Shown here: positions 48,771-57,834 of the stretch, in pieces
Layout of the letters: the number at the start of each line of letters is the position of its first letter
Numbering within the stretch: position 1 is the stretch's first letter
Assembly: GCA_963781215.1 (NCBI GenBank)
Contig: CAWAFE010000054.1
Location: 1 to 64,000 of the forward strand
Length of the DNA stretch: 64,000 nt
From: AP-15 sp963781215
GTDB lineage: Bacteria > Pseudomonadota > Alphaproteobacteria > ATCC43930 > CGMCC-115725
Direction of reading: 5' to 3'
Translations under genes and position numbers: made by a program
The notes under the pieces: generated by a model
Seen by the model: the letters and a program-made list of their open reading frames with translations, nothing else
Told to the model about the DNA's origin: nothing
Databases searched by the model: none

Positions 48771-50402
48771 CTACACCAGCCGCGACTGGTCGAGGGCTGC
48801 GCGCACGAACGAAGTGAAGAGCGGATGCGGCTGGAAGGGCTTCGATTTGAGCTCGGGATGGAACTGCACCCCGATATACCAGGGGTGGTCGGGCAATTCG
48901 ACGATCTCCGGCAAAATGCCGTCGGGCGACATGCCCGAGAAGCGCAAGCCAGCGTCCTCGAGGCGGCCGCGATAGCCGATATTGACCTCGTAGCGGTGGC
49001 GGTGGCGCTCGCTGATGCGCGCAGCGCCATCGTATATCGCCGCCGCCCGGCTCCCCGGCGCCAGCAATGCGTCGTAGGCGCCCAGCCGCATCGTGCCGCC
49101 GAGATCCTCGTCCGAATTGCGCCGCTCGATGGTGTTGCCGCGCATCCACTCCGTCATCAACCCGACCACCGGATGCTCGCACGGGCCGAATTCGGTTGAT
49201 CCCGCGCCTGAGAGCCCGGCCAAATGCCGCGCCGCCTCGATCACCGCCATCTGCATGCCGAAGCAGATGCCGAAATACGGCACCTGCCGCTCTCGCGCAA
49301 AGCGCGCGGCCTCGATCTTGCCCTCCGAGCCGCGCTCGCCAAAGCCGCCGGGCACCAGGATGCCATGCACGCCTTCGAGCTGGCGCACCGCCTCGGCCTC
49401 GGCCTCGAACACCTCCGAATCGATCCAGTCGAGATCGACCCCGACATTGTTGGCGATGCCGCCATGGGTCATCGCCTCGGCCAATGATTTGTAGCTGTCG
49501 GGCAGATGCGTGTACTTGCCGACGATCGCGATCGTGACCCGGCCTTCCGGGCGGTGGATGCGCTCGACGATCTCGCGCCAGCGGTCGAGGTCGGGCTCGG
49601 GGGCCTCGATGCCGAAATGGGCGCAGACCTCGCGGTCGAACCCCTCGGCATGGTAGGCGCCGGGCACCCCATAGATCGTGTCGATGTCGAGCGCGGGGAT
49701 CACCCGGCTCTCGCGCAGATTGCAAAACAGTGCGATCTTCTGGCGCGCGCCGGGCGGGATCGACCGGTCGCATCGGCACAAGAGGATGTCAGGCTGGATG
49801 CCGAGGCCGAGCAGTTCCTTGGTCGAATGCTGGGTCGGCTTGGTCTTCAGCTCGCTGGCGGACGGGATGTAGGGCACCAGGGTCAAATGGACGAACATCA
49901 CCCGCTCGCGCCCGAGCTCGTAGCCGAGCTGGCGAATCGCTTCGAGAAAGGGCAGGCTCTCGATGTCGCCGACGGTGCCGCCGATCTCGCACAAAACGAA
50001 ATCCTCGCCGTCGAGGTCGGCCCGAATGAACTCCTTGATCGCGTCGGTTACGTGCGGGATCACCTGGACCGTAGCGCCTAGATATTCGCCGCGCCGCTCG
50101 CGGCCGATCACCGTCGAATAGATGCGCCCGGTGGTGACCGAATCGCTGCGCCGTGCGGCGACCCCGACAAATCGCTCGTAATGGCCGAGGTCGAGGTCGG
50201 TCTCCGCACCGTCGTCGGTGACGTAGACCTCGCCGTGCTGATAGGGGCTCATCGTGCCCGGATCGACGTTGAGGTAGGGGTCGAGCTTGCGCAGCCGGAC
50301 CCGGAAGCCGCGGGCCTGGAGCAATGCGCCCAGGGCCGCCGCCGACAAACCCTTGCCGAGAGATGAGACCACGCCGCCGGTAATGAAGATGAACCGCGTC
50401 AT
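48771..50402 (-). CDS. pyrG: CTP synthase
   Basis: PyrG aminates UTP to CTP. The 543-residue protein has the N-terminal amidoligase (FIFITGGVVSSLGKGLSAAA, DPYLNVDPGTMSPYQHGEVY, EIGGTVGDIESLPFLEAI) and the C-terminal class I glutaminase (PGGFGERGSEGKIEAA, VPYFGICFGMQMAVIEAA with the Cys nucleophile and VQFHPELKSKPF). Length and order are normal. It starts 50 bases after the secG stop. Confidence 0.97.
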   Translation of the reverse strand: MTRFIFITGGVVSSLGKGLSAAALGALLQARGFRVRLRKLDPYLNVDPGTMSPYQHGEVYVTDDGAETDLDLGHYERFVGVAARRSDSVTTGRIYSTVIGRERRGEYLGATVQVIPHVTDAIKEFIRADLDGEDFVLCEIGGTVGDIESLPFLEAIRQLGYELGRERVMFVHLTLVPYIPSASELKTKPTQHSTKELLGLGIQPDILLCRCDRSIPPGARQKIALFCNLRESRVIPALDIDTIYGVPGAYHAEGFDREVCAHFGIEAPEPDLDRWREIVERIHRPEGRVTIAIVGKYTHLPDSYKSLAEAMTHGGIANNVGVDLDWIDSEVFEAEAEAVRQLEGVHGILVPGGFGERGSEGKIEAARFARERQVPYFGICFGMQMAVIEAARHLAGLSGAGSTEFGPCEHPVVGLMTEWMRGNTIERRNSDEDLGGTMRLGAYDALLAPGSRAAAIYDGAARISERHRHRYEVNIGYRGRLEDAGLRFSGMSPDGILPEIVELPDHPWYIGVQFHPELKSKPFQPHPLFTSFVRAALDQSRLV

Positions 50403-50452
50403 GGAATTTCAGTCTACAGCATCGGGCGGCAGCATCCCATTGGTAAATTCGC

Positions 50453-50821
50453 TCATCGCGCGAGCGGTGGGCTCGGCTGTGAGGGCGCTGCGGGGGCGAC
50501 CGGGGCAGCCGGTGCGGCCGGCACCGGCGCCGCGGGAGGGGCCGGAGCGACCGGCCCGGCGGGCGAACCCTGGTCGATGATCGAGTGCGGCGCCCGCTCG
50601 CGGTTGTGGATGACCACCAGCAGGATGCTCGTTGCAAAGAATGCCACGGCGAGGCCCGCGGTTACCCGCGTCAAGAGGTTCGCCGTCGACCGGCCGGTCA
50701 TGAAGCCCGACATGCCGCCGCCGCCCATGCCGAGCGCCCCGCCTTCGCTCTTCTGCAGCAGAATGACCCCGACCAGCGCGAGCGCGATCAGGATGTGGAC
50801 GACGAGCAGCAAAATGGTCAT
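50453..50821 (-). CDS. secG: preprotein translocase subunit SecG
   Basis: This 122-residue protein has the two SecG helices (LLLVVHILIALALVGVILLQ and LTRVTAGLAVAFFATSILLV) separated by the Gly-rich KSEGGALGMGGGGMSGFM loop with the LTR motif. It ends in a Pro/Ala-rich tail from about residue 88. It lies between the SDR gene and pyrG, as in related genomes where it follows tpiA. Confidence 0.94.
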   Translation of the reverse strand: MTILLLVVHILIALALVGVILLQKSEGGALGMGGGGMSGFMTGRSTANLLTRVTAGLAVAFFATSILLVVIHNRERAPHSIIDQGSPAGPVAPAPPAAPVPAAPAAPVAPAAPSQPSPPLAR

Positions 50822-50914
50822 GGGTGGAGGAACCGGGCGAGGCAGTTCGAGGAGCAGGACAGCATTTAATCGCTCGGCGCCCGGATGGCCAGCGTCGGGG
50901 CCGAGCGCCGTTGC

Positions 50915-51667
50915 CTACTGCGCCGACATGCCGCCGTCTACCGCGAGCACCGCGCCGGTGATGAACGAGGCCTCTGGCGAGCACAGGAAGAGCACCGCCG
51001 CCGCCACATCCTCCGGCGTGCCCGCGCGCCGCAATGGCACGGCCGAGGCAAGCTCCGCCTTCGCGAGATGGAAGTGGCTCATGAACAGCGCGTCCATCGC
51101 TCCCTCGATCGCCGCCGGGCAGACGGCGTTGATGCGGATACCGTGCCGGGCGGCCTCGAGCGCGGCGGACCGGGTCAGGCCGATCACCGCGTGCTTGCTG
51201 GCGGCGTAAAGGCTTCGCTCGCGCGAGCCGACCAGACCCGCCAGCGACGAAGTGTTGACGATCGCGCCGCCGCCGGTCTTCAGCATCGCCTGGATCTCAT
51301 ATTTCAGGCAGACAAAGACACCCTTGACGTTAGTGTCGACGACTTCCCGGTAATGCGCCTCGGTCTCGTCGATGATCGGCGACAGCGAGATCATCCCGGC
51401 ATTATTGAATGCCGCGTCGAGCCGGCCGTATTCGTCGATAGCCCGGCCGACAAGACCGCCCACCTCGGCTTCGACCGAGACGTCGGTGCGCACGAAGAGC
51501 CCCTCTCCGCCTCCTTGCCGGATCGCCTGCACCGTCTCTTCGCCCTCCTTCTCCCGCCTTCCGGCAACGACGACCTTGGCGCCCTCTCGGGCAAACGCGA
51601 CGGCGGCGGCGCGCCCGATCCCGGAGGTGCCGCCGGTCACCAGCGCGATCTTGCCGTCGAACCGCAT
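50915..51667 (-). CDS. short-chain dehydrogenase inserted between tpiA and secG
   Basis: This 250-residue classical SDR shows VTGGTSGIGRAAAVAFA, DAAFNNAGMIS, NTSSLAGLVGSRERSLY followed by AASKHAV (Ser, Tyr-x-x-x-Lys) and VAAAVLFLCSPEASFITGAV, a glucose-dehydrogenase-like C-terminus. It starts 4 bases after the tpiA stop, suggesting co-transcription. In related genomes tpiA is normally followed directly by secG, so this gene looks like an insertion. Confidence 0.92.
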   Translation of the reverse strand: MRFDGKIALVTGGTSGIGRAAAVAFAREGAKVVVAGRREKEGEETVQAIRQGGGEGLFVRTDVSVEAEVGGLVGRAIDEYGRLDAAFNNAGMISLSPIIDETEAHYREVVDTNVKGVFVCLKYEIQAMLKTGGGAIVNTSSLAGLVGSRERSLYAASKHAVIGLTRSAALEAARHGIRINAVCPAAIEGAMDALFMSHFHLAKAELASAVPLRRAGTPEDVAAAVLFLCSPEASFITGAVLAVDGGMSAQ

Positions 51668-51671
51668 CGGC

Positions 51672-52416
51672 CTAGCCACAGCAGCGCGCGATCGCCCAGA
51701 AATCGTCGGCGTTGAGGCTGGCGCCGCCGACGAGCGCGCCATCGACCTCGTCGAGGCCGAGAATCTGGGCGGCGTTTCCCGGATTGACCGAGCCGCCGTA
51801 GAGGATGCGCGTCTCGGCCGGGATGCGGGCGCGAATCTCGGCGTGCATCGCGGCGATGTCGTCTGTGGTCGCGGTCAACCCGGTGCCGATCGCCCAGACC
51901 GGCTCGTAGGCGACGACCAGAGCCTCAGGCATGGCTCCCTCGGGCATCGATCCGGCGAGCTGCGCGGCGACGATCTCGGCCGCCTTCCCGGCCTCGCGCT
52001 GCTCGCGGGTCTCGCCGACGCACAGCACCGCGGCGAGCCCGGCCCGTGCCGCGGCGACCATCTTGGCGCGAACCGCCGTGTCGGTCTCGCCATGCCCGTG
52101 TCGGCGCTCCGAATGGCCGAGGATGACATGGGTGCACCCGGCGTCGGTCAGCATCTCGGCGCTGATGTCGCCGGTGAAGGCGCCCTTCGCCATGGCGTGG
52201 CAATCCTGTCCGCCGAGGGCGATGCCGCTGCCGGCGAGGATCTCGCGCACCGCCGCCAGCAATGTCGCCGGCGGACAGACCAACAGCTCGCAGGCCGGCC
52301 CGCGCGCCGCCGGCCGCCCTGCGGCGCTCGGCGATGCCGCGGGCCAAGGCCAGGCCGTCAGCGCGCAACCCGTTCATCTTCCAATTACCGGCGACCAGCT
52401 TCCCCCGATTCGCCAT
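51672..52416 (-). CDS. tpiA: triosephosphate isomerase, one frameshift
   Basis: TpiA interconverts dihydroxyacetone phosphate and glyceraldehyde 3-phosphate. Motifs are VAGNWKMNG (Lys), THVILGHSERRHGHGET (His), VVAYEPVWAIGTG (Glu) and ILYGGSVNPGNA. The N-terminus (from MANRGKL at 52416) and the rest are in different frames: one extra G near 52315 separates ARGIAERRRAAG from ACELLVCPPATLL. Bridged length is about 247 residues, as expected. The break is likely a sequencing indel. Confidence 0.93.
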
Positions 52417-52545
52417 CAGACCTCTCCGTCTTCGAGACCCCTTGCCCGACCCGTTGTTGCGGCTTTGCCGGCGTGTCTTTATATCAAACTCGGCATTCGG
52501 GTGCGTCGGGCGGCCCGACCGGTCATTAAGAGGCCATCAGCCTCC

Positions 52546-54425
52546 ATGCTTCAAGCCATCCGCTCCCGAGCGTCGTCCGTCGTCGTCAAGGCCCTGTTCG
52601 TGTTGCTGATCCTCACTTTCGGGATCTGGGGCATCGGCGACATCTTCCGCAACCGCTCGCCCGAGACGGTGGTCGCGACCGTCGGCGACCGCAGCATCCG
52701 CGCCGAGGAGCTGCAAACGGCGCTGCGCCCGGTGATGGAGCGGCTGAACGCCCGGCTCGGTGGCCCTATCGATTTGCAGGAGGCAAAGAAGCTCGGTGTT
52801 ATCGACGAGGTGCTGCGCTCGCTGATCGACAGCAGCCTGCTCGATCAGGAAGCGGCTAGGCTGCAGCTCGAGGTCTCGGACGACGTGATCCGCAACTCGA
52901 TCACCCGGAACCCGAACTTCAAAGGGACGGACGGCGCGTTCGATCCCGCCGCCTTCAGGGCCTTGCTCGGGGCCAATCATCTGACCGAGGACCAGTACGT
53001 CGCGCGCATGCGCGCCGACATCCCGCGGCAGGACATTTTGCTGGCGGTGGCGGCGGGGGTGGCGGCGCCGGCGCCGATGGTCGACGCGCTCTACCGCTAC
53101 CGCAACGAGAAGCGGGTGGCGGACGTCGTTGCACTACCGAATGTCGGGGCGGGGGATGTCGGGCAGCCGAGCGAGGATGAGCTGACCAAGTTCTACGACG
53201 CGCACCAGGATTTGTTCCGCGCGCCCGAATACCGCAGCTTTACTTTGGTCAGCCTCGCGCCCTCGGATCTCGCCCAGGGCATCGAGATCCCCGAAGCCAG
53301 GCTCAAGGACGAGTACGATCAGCGCCAGGACGAATTCGTGCTTCCCGAACGGCGCGACGTGCAGCAGATCCTCGCTCCTTCGGAGGAGAAGGCGAAGGAG
53401 GCCGCCTCGGCACTCGCCGCCGGTAAGGATTGGAAGGAGGTCGCGACCACGATCGCCGGACAGAACCCCGAGACGATCGATCTCGGCCTGATGAAGCGCG
53501 ACGAGATGCCCAAGCAACTGGCCGACATCGCCTTCGAGCTTCCGCTCGACAAGCCGAGCGATCCGATCCAGTCGCCGCTGGGCTGGCATATCCTGCGCGT
53601 CGTCAAGATCGAGCCGCCGGCGACGCAGACCTTTGAGGAGGCCAAGGCCAAGCTCGAAGCAGAGGTCGCCCGCCGCGAGGCTGTCGACCGCGTCTACAAG
53701 ATCGCCAACCAGATCGACGATGCGCTCGCCGGCGGCGCCGCGCTCGACGATGCCGCGGCGAAGTTCGGGCTGAAGAAGACCGTGATCGATGCGGTCGACG
53801 AAGGCGGCCAGGACCGCGAGGGCAAGACTGTAACGCTACCCGTAGCGTCGGCCGAGGTGCTGAAGCTCGCCTTCGCCACCGAGCAAGGCCGGACGAGCCG
53901 GGTCACCGAGACCGCCGACGATGCGATCTTCGTGCTGCGCGTCGACAAGGTGACCCCGCCCGAGGTCAGGCCGCTCGCCGAGGTCAAGGACAAGGCGATC
54001 GCCGCCTGGCGCGAGGAGCAACAGCGCGAGCGGGTGACAAAGGAGGCCGCGGCGCTCGCCGCCGCGGTCACGCCGGACAAGACATTGGCGGCGCTCGCCG
54101 CCGAGAAGGGATTGAAGGTAACGACGACGGCCCCCTTCCTGCGCAGCCCTGGCCGCGAGGCGGCGCTCGCCCCGGCGCTCGTCGCCAAGCTTTTCGCCGC
54201 CAAGCCCGGCGAGGCCGTCACCGCCCAGGACGCGACTGGCTCCTACCTCGCCCAGCTGACCCAGGTGCAGACGCCGGACAAGATCCCGGAAGGCGCCGCG
54301 GAGAGCCTGTCGCGCGAGCTTGACCGCCGGCGCTGCAACGAGATCTCGGCGACGAGTTCACCCAGGCGCTGCGCCCGCATTTCCCGGTCGACATCAAGCG
54401 CGCCGTCCTCGACCAGATGTTCTGA
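52546..54425 (+). CDS. ppiD: PpiD-like membrane-anchored peptidylprolyl isomerase/chaperone, frameshift near the end
   Basis: This protein of about 625 residues assists folding at the periplasmic face. It has an N-terminal membrane anchor (VVVKALFVLLILTFGIWGIG), a SurA/PpiD N-terminal chaperone region (VVATVGDRSIRAEELQTAL, EVLRSLIDSSLLDQEAAR) and a PPIC-type domain around FVLPERRDVQQILAP to SPLGWHILRVVKIE, followed by further parvulin-like helices. Near 54335 one base shift hides the true end DEFTQALRPHFPVDIKRAV, DQMF, stop at 54423-54425. ATG 52546 (MLQAIRS) is chosen at the family start; the frame upstream is tpiA antisense. Confidence 0.88.
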
Positions 54426-54427
54426 CC

Positions 54428-54450
54428 GGCGATCGCAAGATCAGATCGCC
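54428..54450. terminator. possible bidirectional terminator between ppiD and trpE(G)
   Basis: This perfect 7-base stem, GGCGATC pairing with GATCGCC around a 9-base loop, lies just after the ppiD stop and overlaps the convergent trpE(G) stop. There is no T run on either strand, so it may act only weakly or not at all. Confidence 0.3.
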
Positions 54451-56588
54451 GACAGCACCGCGGCGATGATCGGCATGCCGACCTCGCCGGGCGACGTCAT
54501 CACCAATTCCGGATGAAACTGGACGGCTGATATAGGGAGATGGTCGTGCTCGACCGCCATGATCACGCCGTCCGCGGTTTCGGCGGTGACCGACAAAACC
54601 GCCGGCAGGTTGCCGCGCCTGGCACAAAGCGAATGGTAGCGGCCGACGGCGAATTCCTTGGGGAGATCGCGCAGCAACCGGCCGCCGAGCACCCGGACCG
54701 GCGACGGCTTGCCGTGCATCGGGGTGTGCAGCACGTCGAGCGCGCCGCCAAAATATTCGACGATCCCTTGCAGGCCGAGGCAGACGCCGAACACCGGCAG
54801 CCGGCGCTCGACCAGCAGCCCCAGGGTTTCGTCCATCGCGAAATCGCAAGGCCGTCCCGGCCCCGGCGACAGCACGACGAGATCGAAAGCCGCCCCCCGC
54901 CGTAATTCCGCGCGCGCCAGGCCGGGCCGCATGGTCACCACCTCGGCGCCCGTCGTGCGGATGTAATTGGCGAGCGTATGCACGAACAAATCTTCGTGGT
55001 CGATCAGCAGCACCCTGCGCCCCTTGCCGGCCGCCGCCGCCGTCGAAGGCGCCGCCGCGGGAGCGGGCGACCGCCCCCGGATCGCGCCGAACAGCGCGGC
55101 CGCCTTGAGCCGGGTCTCGGCCTCTTCCGCTTGCGCATCGCTGTCGTAGAGCAGCGTCGCGCCGGCGCGCACCTCGGCCACCCCGTCCTGCATGCGGATC
55201 GTGCGCAGGGTGAGGCCGGTGTTCATGTTGCCGTCGAAGGTCACCCGCCCGATCGCACCCCCATACCAGCGGCGCGAGGAGCGCTCCTCCTCCTCGATAA
55301 AGCGGATCGCCCAGAGCTTGGGCGCGCCGGTCACGGTCACCGCCCAGGCGTGGCTCAAGAAGCCGTCGAGCGCGTCGAATTCCGCCGCCAATTCGCCCTC
55401 GACATGGTCGACGGTGTGAATGAGGCGCGAATACATCTCGATCTGGCGGCGGCCGATGACCCGCACGCTGCCCGGCACCGACACCCGCGACTTGTCGTTG
55501 CGGTCGACATCGGTGCACATCGTCAGCTCGCTCTCGTCCTTCACCGAATTGAGGAGCTCGCGGATGCGCTCGGCATCCTCGATCGGGTCGCGGCCGCGGG
55601 CGATGGTGCCGCTGATCGGGCAGGTCTCGATCCGCCTGCCTTCGACGCGGACATACATCTCGGGCGAAGCGGCGACCAGAAACTCGCCCTCTCCGAGATT
55701 GATCAGCGCGCCATAGGGCGCCGGGTTGGCCTGCCGCAGCCGCTGAAAGACCGTGCTCGGCGGGTCGGCGCAGGCATCGGCGAAGAGCTGGCCGACCACG
55801 ACCTCGAAGAGATCGCCGCGCGCGAAGGCCGCCCGCGCCCGCTCGACCAGGGCGGCATATTCGCCGGGGCCGTGGTCGCTCTCCTTCGGCCGCGACGAAG
55901 GGGCGCGGTCGAGACGATAGGGAGCCGGTTCTATCGCGCGCGCCAGCCCCGCCGTCGACCGGCCGCTCGCTTCGAATTCATAACGGTGGATTTCCGAGAC
56001 CTGGCGCATGTGGTCGACGACCAGGATCTCGTCCGGGAGATAGAGGACGAGGTCGCGCTGGTCGTCGGGGCGCGGCAGCCGCAGCCGCATCGGCTCGAAC
56101 TGAAACACGAGGTCGTAGCCGAAGGCGCCGTAGAACCCGAGATGCTGGTCTTCGGCGCTGCCGAACAGATCGACCAGCGCCCGCAATACCGAGAACACCG
56201 AAGGCTGCCGGCTGCGCTGCTCTTCCGGGAAGCGCTCCTCGCTTTCGTCGATTTCGCCGGAAATGCGGTCGTCGCTCTCGGGCCGAAGCGTGACCGCGGC
56301 GAGGCCGGCGAGCGTGTCGGCGACGGCCGGCAGCAACACGCGGCCACGCTGGTTCAACGCCTCCAGTGAAAACCCGCGGCCACGCGCGGTGAACACCAGC
56401 GGCGGGTCGACAAAGCCCATATCCCAGCGCGAATAGCGGCCGGGAAACTCGAAGCTCGACGAGAACAGCACGCCGCGCCGGCTGTCGAGCGCGTCGGCGA
56501 GCGCATTGTCGGCCGGCCCGTAGACCCGGCTCTCGACCTCGCGCCTGACGCGGATGCCGCCCTTTGTGACGTAGCTGGTATGCTGCAT
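54441..56588 (-). CDS. trpE: fused anthranilate synthase TrpE(G)
   Basis: This 715-residue protein joins the chorismate-binding TrpE part to the TrpG glutaminase. TrpE motifs include VVVGQLFADACADPPSTVFQ, CPISGTIARGRDPIEDAERI, LTMCTDVDRNDKSRV and AVTVTGAPKLWAI. The TrpG part shows Cys603 in FGVCLGLQGIVEYF and the His-Glu pair in VQFHPELVMTSPGE. It makes anthranilate, the first step to tryptophan. The fusion is typical of rhizobia and Azospirillum. ATG 56588 follows GGAGGGG. A leader peptide and attenuator lie just upstream. Confidence 0.95.
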   Translation of the reverse strand: MQHTSYVTKGGIRVRREVESRVYGPADNALADALDSRRGVLFSSSFEFPGRYSRWDMGFVDPPLVFTARGRGFSLEALNQRGRVLLPAVADTLAGLAAVTLRPESDDRISGEIDESEERFPEEQRSRQPSVFSVLRALVDLFGSAEDQHLGFYGAFGYDLVFQFEPMRLRLPRPDDQRDLVLYLPDEILVVDHMRQVSEIHRYEFEASGRSTAGLARAIEPAPYRLDRAPSSRPKESDHGPGEYAALVERARAAFARGDLFEVVVGQLFADACADPPSTVFQRLRQANPAPYGALINLGEGEFLVAASPEMYVRVEGRRIETCPISGTIARGRDPIEDAERIRELLNSVKDESELTMCTDVDRNDKSRVSVPGSVRVIGRRQIEMYSRLIHTVDHVEGELAAEFDALDGFLSHAWAVTVTGAPKLWAIRFIEEEERSSRRWYGGAIGRVTFDGNMNTGLTLRTIRMQDGVAEVRAGATLLYDSDAQAEEAETRLKAAALFGAIRGRSPAPAAAPSTAAAAGKGRRVLLIDHEDLFVHTLANYIRTTGAEVVTMRPGLARAELRRGAAFDLVVLSPGPGRPCDFAMDETLGLLVERRLPVFGVCLGLQGIVEYFGGALDVLHTPMHGKPSPVRVLGGRLLRDLPKEFAVGRYHSLCARRGNLPAVLSVTAETADGVIMAVEHDHLPISAVQFHPELVMTSPGEVGMPIIAAVLSAI

Positions 56589-56648
56589 GTGGATCCCCTC
56601 CAGGCCGAGGCGCTTCGGGAGATCCGGGAAGGTTCGCCTTGAACTGAA

Positions 56649-56677
56649 CAGGCCGCCCGGAGCTCCGAGGCGGCCTG
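56649..56677 (-). terminator. trp attenuator stem-loop
   Basis: On the transcribed strand CAGGCCGCC pairs with GGCGGCCTG around TCGGAGCTCCG. The segment just upstream, ATGGCGGCC, can instead pair with the first arm (antiterminator). The downstream run is only moderately T-rich (TTCAGTTC). Position between the leader peptide and trpE(G) fits transcription attenuation. Confidence 0.65.
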
Positions 56678-56703
56678 TGCCAAAAATCAGATGGCCGCCA
56701 TTC

Positions 56704-56748
56704 TCAGACGGGCCACCACCAAGCTGCTGCGTGCGCGATGCGAACCAT
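56704..56748 (-). CDS. trpL: trp operon leader peptide
   Basis: This 14-codon frame, ATG 56748 to TGA 56704, translates MVRIAHAAAWWWPV. Three adjacent Trp codons are the hallmark of an attenuation leader: stalling there when tryptophan is scarce would favour the antiterminator. The peptide lies about 27 bases before the attenuator stem and 115 before the trpE(G) start. Leader peptides with three Trp codons are known before trpE(G) in Azospirillum and rhizobia. Confidence 0.85.
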   Translation of the reverse strand: MVRIAHAAAWWWPV

Positions 56749-56853
56749 GGTCACGAACTTAGCCGCTCGGGCCGTCCACCGCAACCACTTTCGGCCGCCC
56801 GACGGCTGCTGCCGCCCGACGGCCCCCTTTCATGCGGCGGTACGATCAGCCGG

Positions 56854-57570
56854 TCACAACCCCTTGCACTGCCCGCTCTTGTGGCCGGTCACCGTGTTCG
56901 GGACGCCAAAATCATCCGGGGCAGGCGTGTTGGCCACGCAGGTCAGATTGCCTCCGATCAAATTTTCTCCGACCACATCATTTGGGGCGCCGCCCGTAGT
57001 GGTGTTCCCACTCAGGAGCACGTTGGAGCCCACTATATTGACGACCACTTCGATCGGTCCGCTCTGCGTCCCGGAGATCGTGAGGCTGCCGATGATATTT
57101 GCGTTCGTGATGAGTATTCCGTTGATCGTCCCGACCAGCATGACGTTTGTGCCGACCGTACCTTCGAGCCCGTCGTCCAAGGCGGTACACGCTGCCTTCA
57201 AGCTCGACGTGCAAATCGACCCGTTACCCTGGATCTCGACATGCAAGGCGTTATTGGACGATACGCTGCCGTTCACGGTCCCGCCGAGGATCCTTAGGGT
57301 CGCGCCTGCCGTGACTAGTACGTTACCTTGAACGACTGCCCCGGTGTTGAGATTTAAGAACCCTTGGTCGGTCACATTGCCTGTGACGGTTACTCCGGCG
57401 CCGAGCGAGCAGCTCGGATTGCTGCTCGGCACGAGCACATTGATGTAGGTCCCCGCCGGCAGCGATGCGCCGGTGCAAGTTGTGGTTTGCGGCTGCGCGC
57501 TCGCGGGAGCGCCGGCGAGCGCAATACCAACGGCAGTTGCCGCAATAAAGCTCCAGTACAGCTTCCTCAT
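56854..57570 (-). CDS. secreted beta-repeat protein, paralogue 2
   Basis: This 238-residue protein has a signal peptide (MRKLYWSFIAATAVGIALAG, cut near ASAQPQ). The mature part is Gly/Thr/Val/Asn-rich, with repeated short hydrophobic-polar stretches (VTGNVTDQGFLNLNTGAVVQ, GNVLVTAGATLRILGGTVNG) that suggest a beta-helix. It ends with the conserved tail NTPAPDDFGVPNTVTGHKSG and QCKGL, shared with the paralogue at 57835-58452. Four Cys are spaced at the ends. The function is unknown. The gene shares a conserved leader with its paralogue. Confidence 0.75.
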   Translation of the reverse strand: MRKLYWSFIAATAVGIALAGAPASAQPQTTTCTGASLPAGTYINVLVPSSNPSCSLGAGVTVTGNVTDQGFLNLNTGAVVQGNVLVTAGATLRILGGTVNGSVSSNNALHVEIQGNGSICTSSLKAACTALDDGLEGTVGTNVMLVGTINGILITNANIIGSLTISGTQSGPIEVVVNIVGSNVLLSGNTTTGGAPNDVVGENLIGGNLTCVANTPAPDDFGVPNTVTGHKSGQCKGL

Positions 57571-57640
57571 CTTTAATATCCTCCGTCTACCGGTCCGTGA
57601 TGTCGCGGCAGGTTCGCCGGACCGATCGGACCTGCCCTTC
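57571..57640 (-). promoter_or_regulatory. conserved structured 5' leader of paralogue 2
   Basis: These about 65 bases before the start match the leader at 58453-58520 closely, including the GACGGAGGA/TACGGAGGA ribosome site and a central CGACATCA. GGCAGGT pairs with ACCTGCC (57607-57636), and GGTCCG can instead pair with CGGACC closer to the start codon. The alternative stems suggest a regulated leader. Confidence 0.5.
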
Positions 57641-57699
57641 CTTCGTACGAATGGCGTTTTAAGCGGGCGGCGTTGCCCTATATCGGTCAGCGCAACGCC

Positions 57700-57834
57700 T
57701 CATGCTATGGCGAGCCGTTCGGGCCACAATCCGGAACATTGCCCAGTCTTGGTGCCGCCGACCGAATTCGGAACGCCACTGCCCACGGGCGCCAGCGAGT
57801 TGCCCGAACGATTAAGTGCACAATAATCAGCTGC
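57700..57834 (-). pseudogene. duplicated C-terminal tail of the secreted paralogues, in frame behind a stop
   Basis: Directly after the TGA of the gene at 57835-58452, the same frame continues AADYCALNRSGNSLAPV, GSGVPNSVGGTKTG, QCSGLWPERLAIA to a stop at 57700-57702. This repeats the family tail (N-S/T-PAP, PN-T/S-V, GQC-x-GL). It could be the remnant of a third paralogue or a readthrough extension. No start codon or ribosome site supports separate expression. Confidence 0.55.

Noticed and set aside
53134..54221. Minus-strand frames opposite ppiD
   Set aside because: No motifs, no ribosome sites, and the opposite strand is clearly coding.
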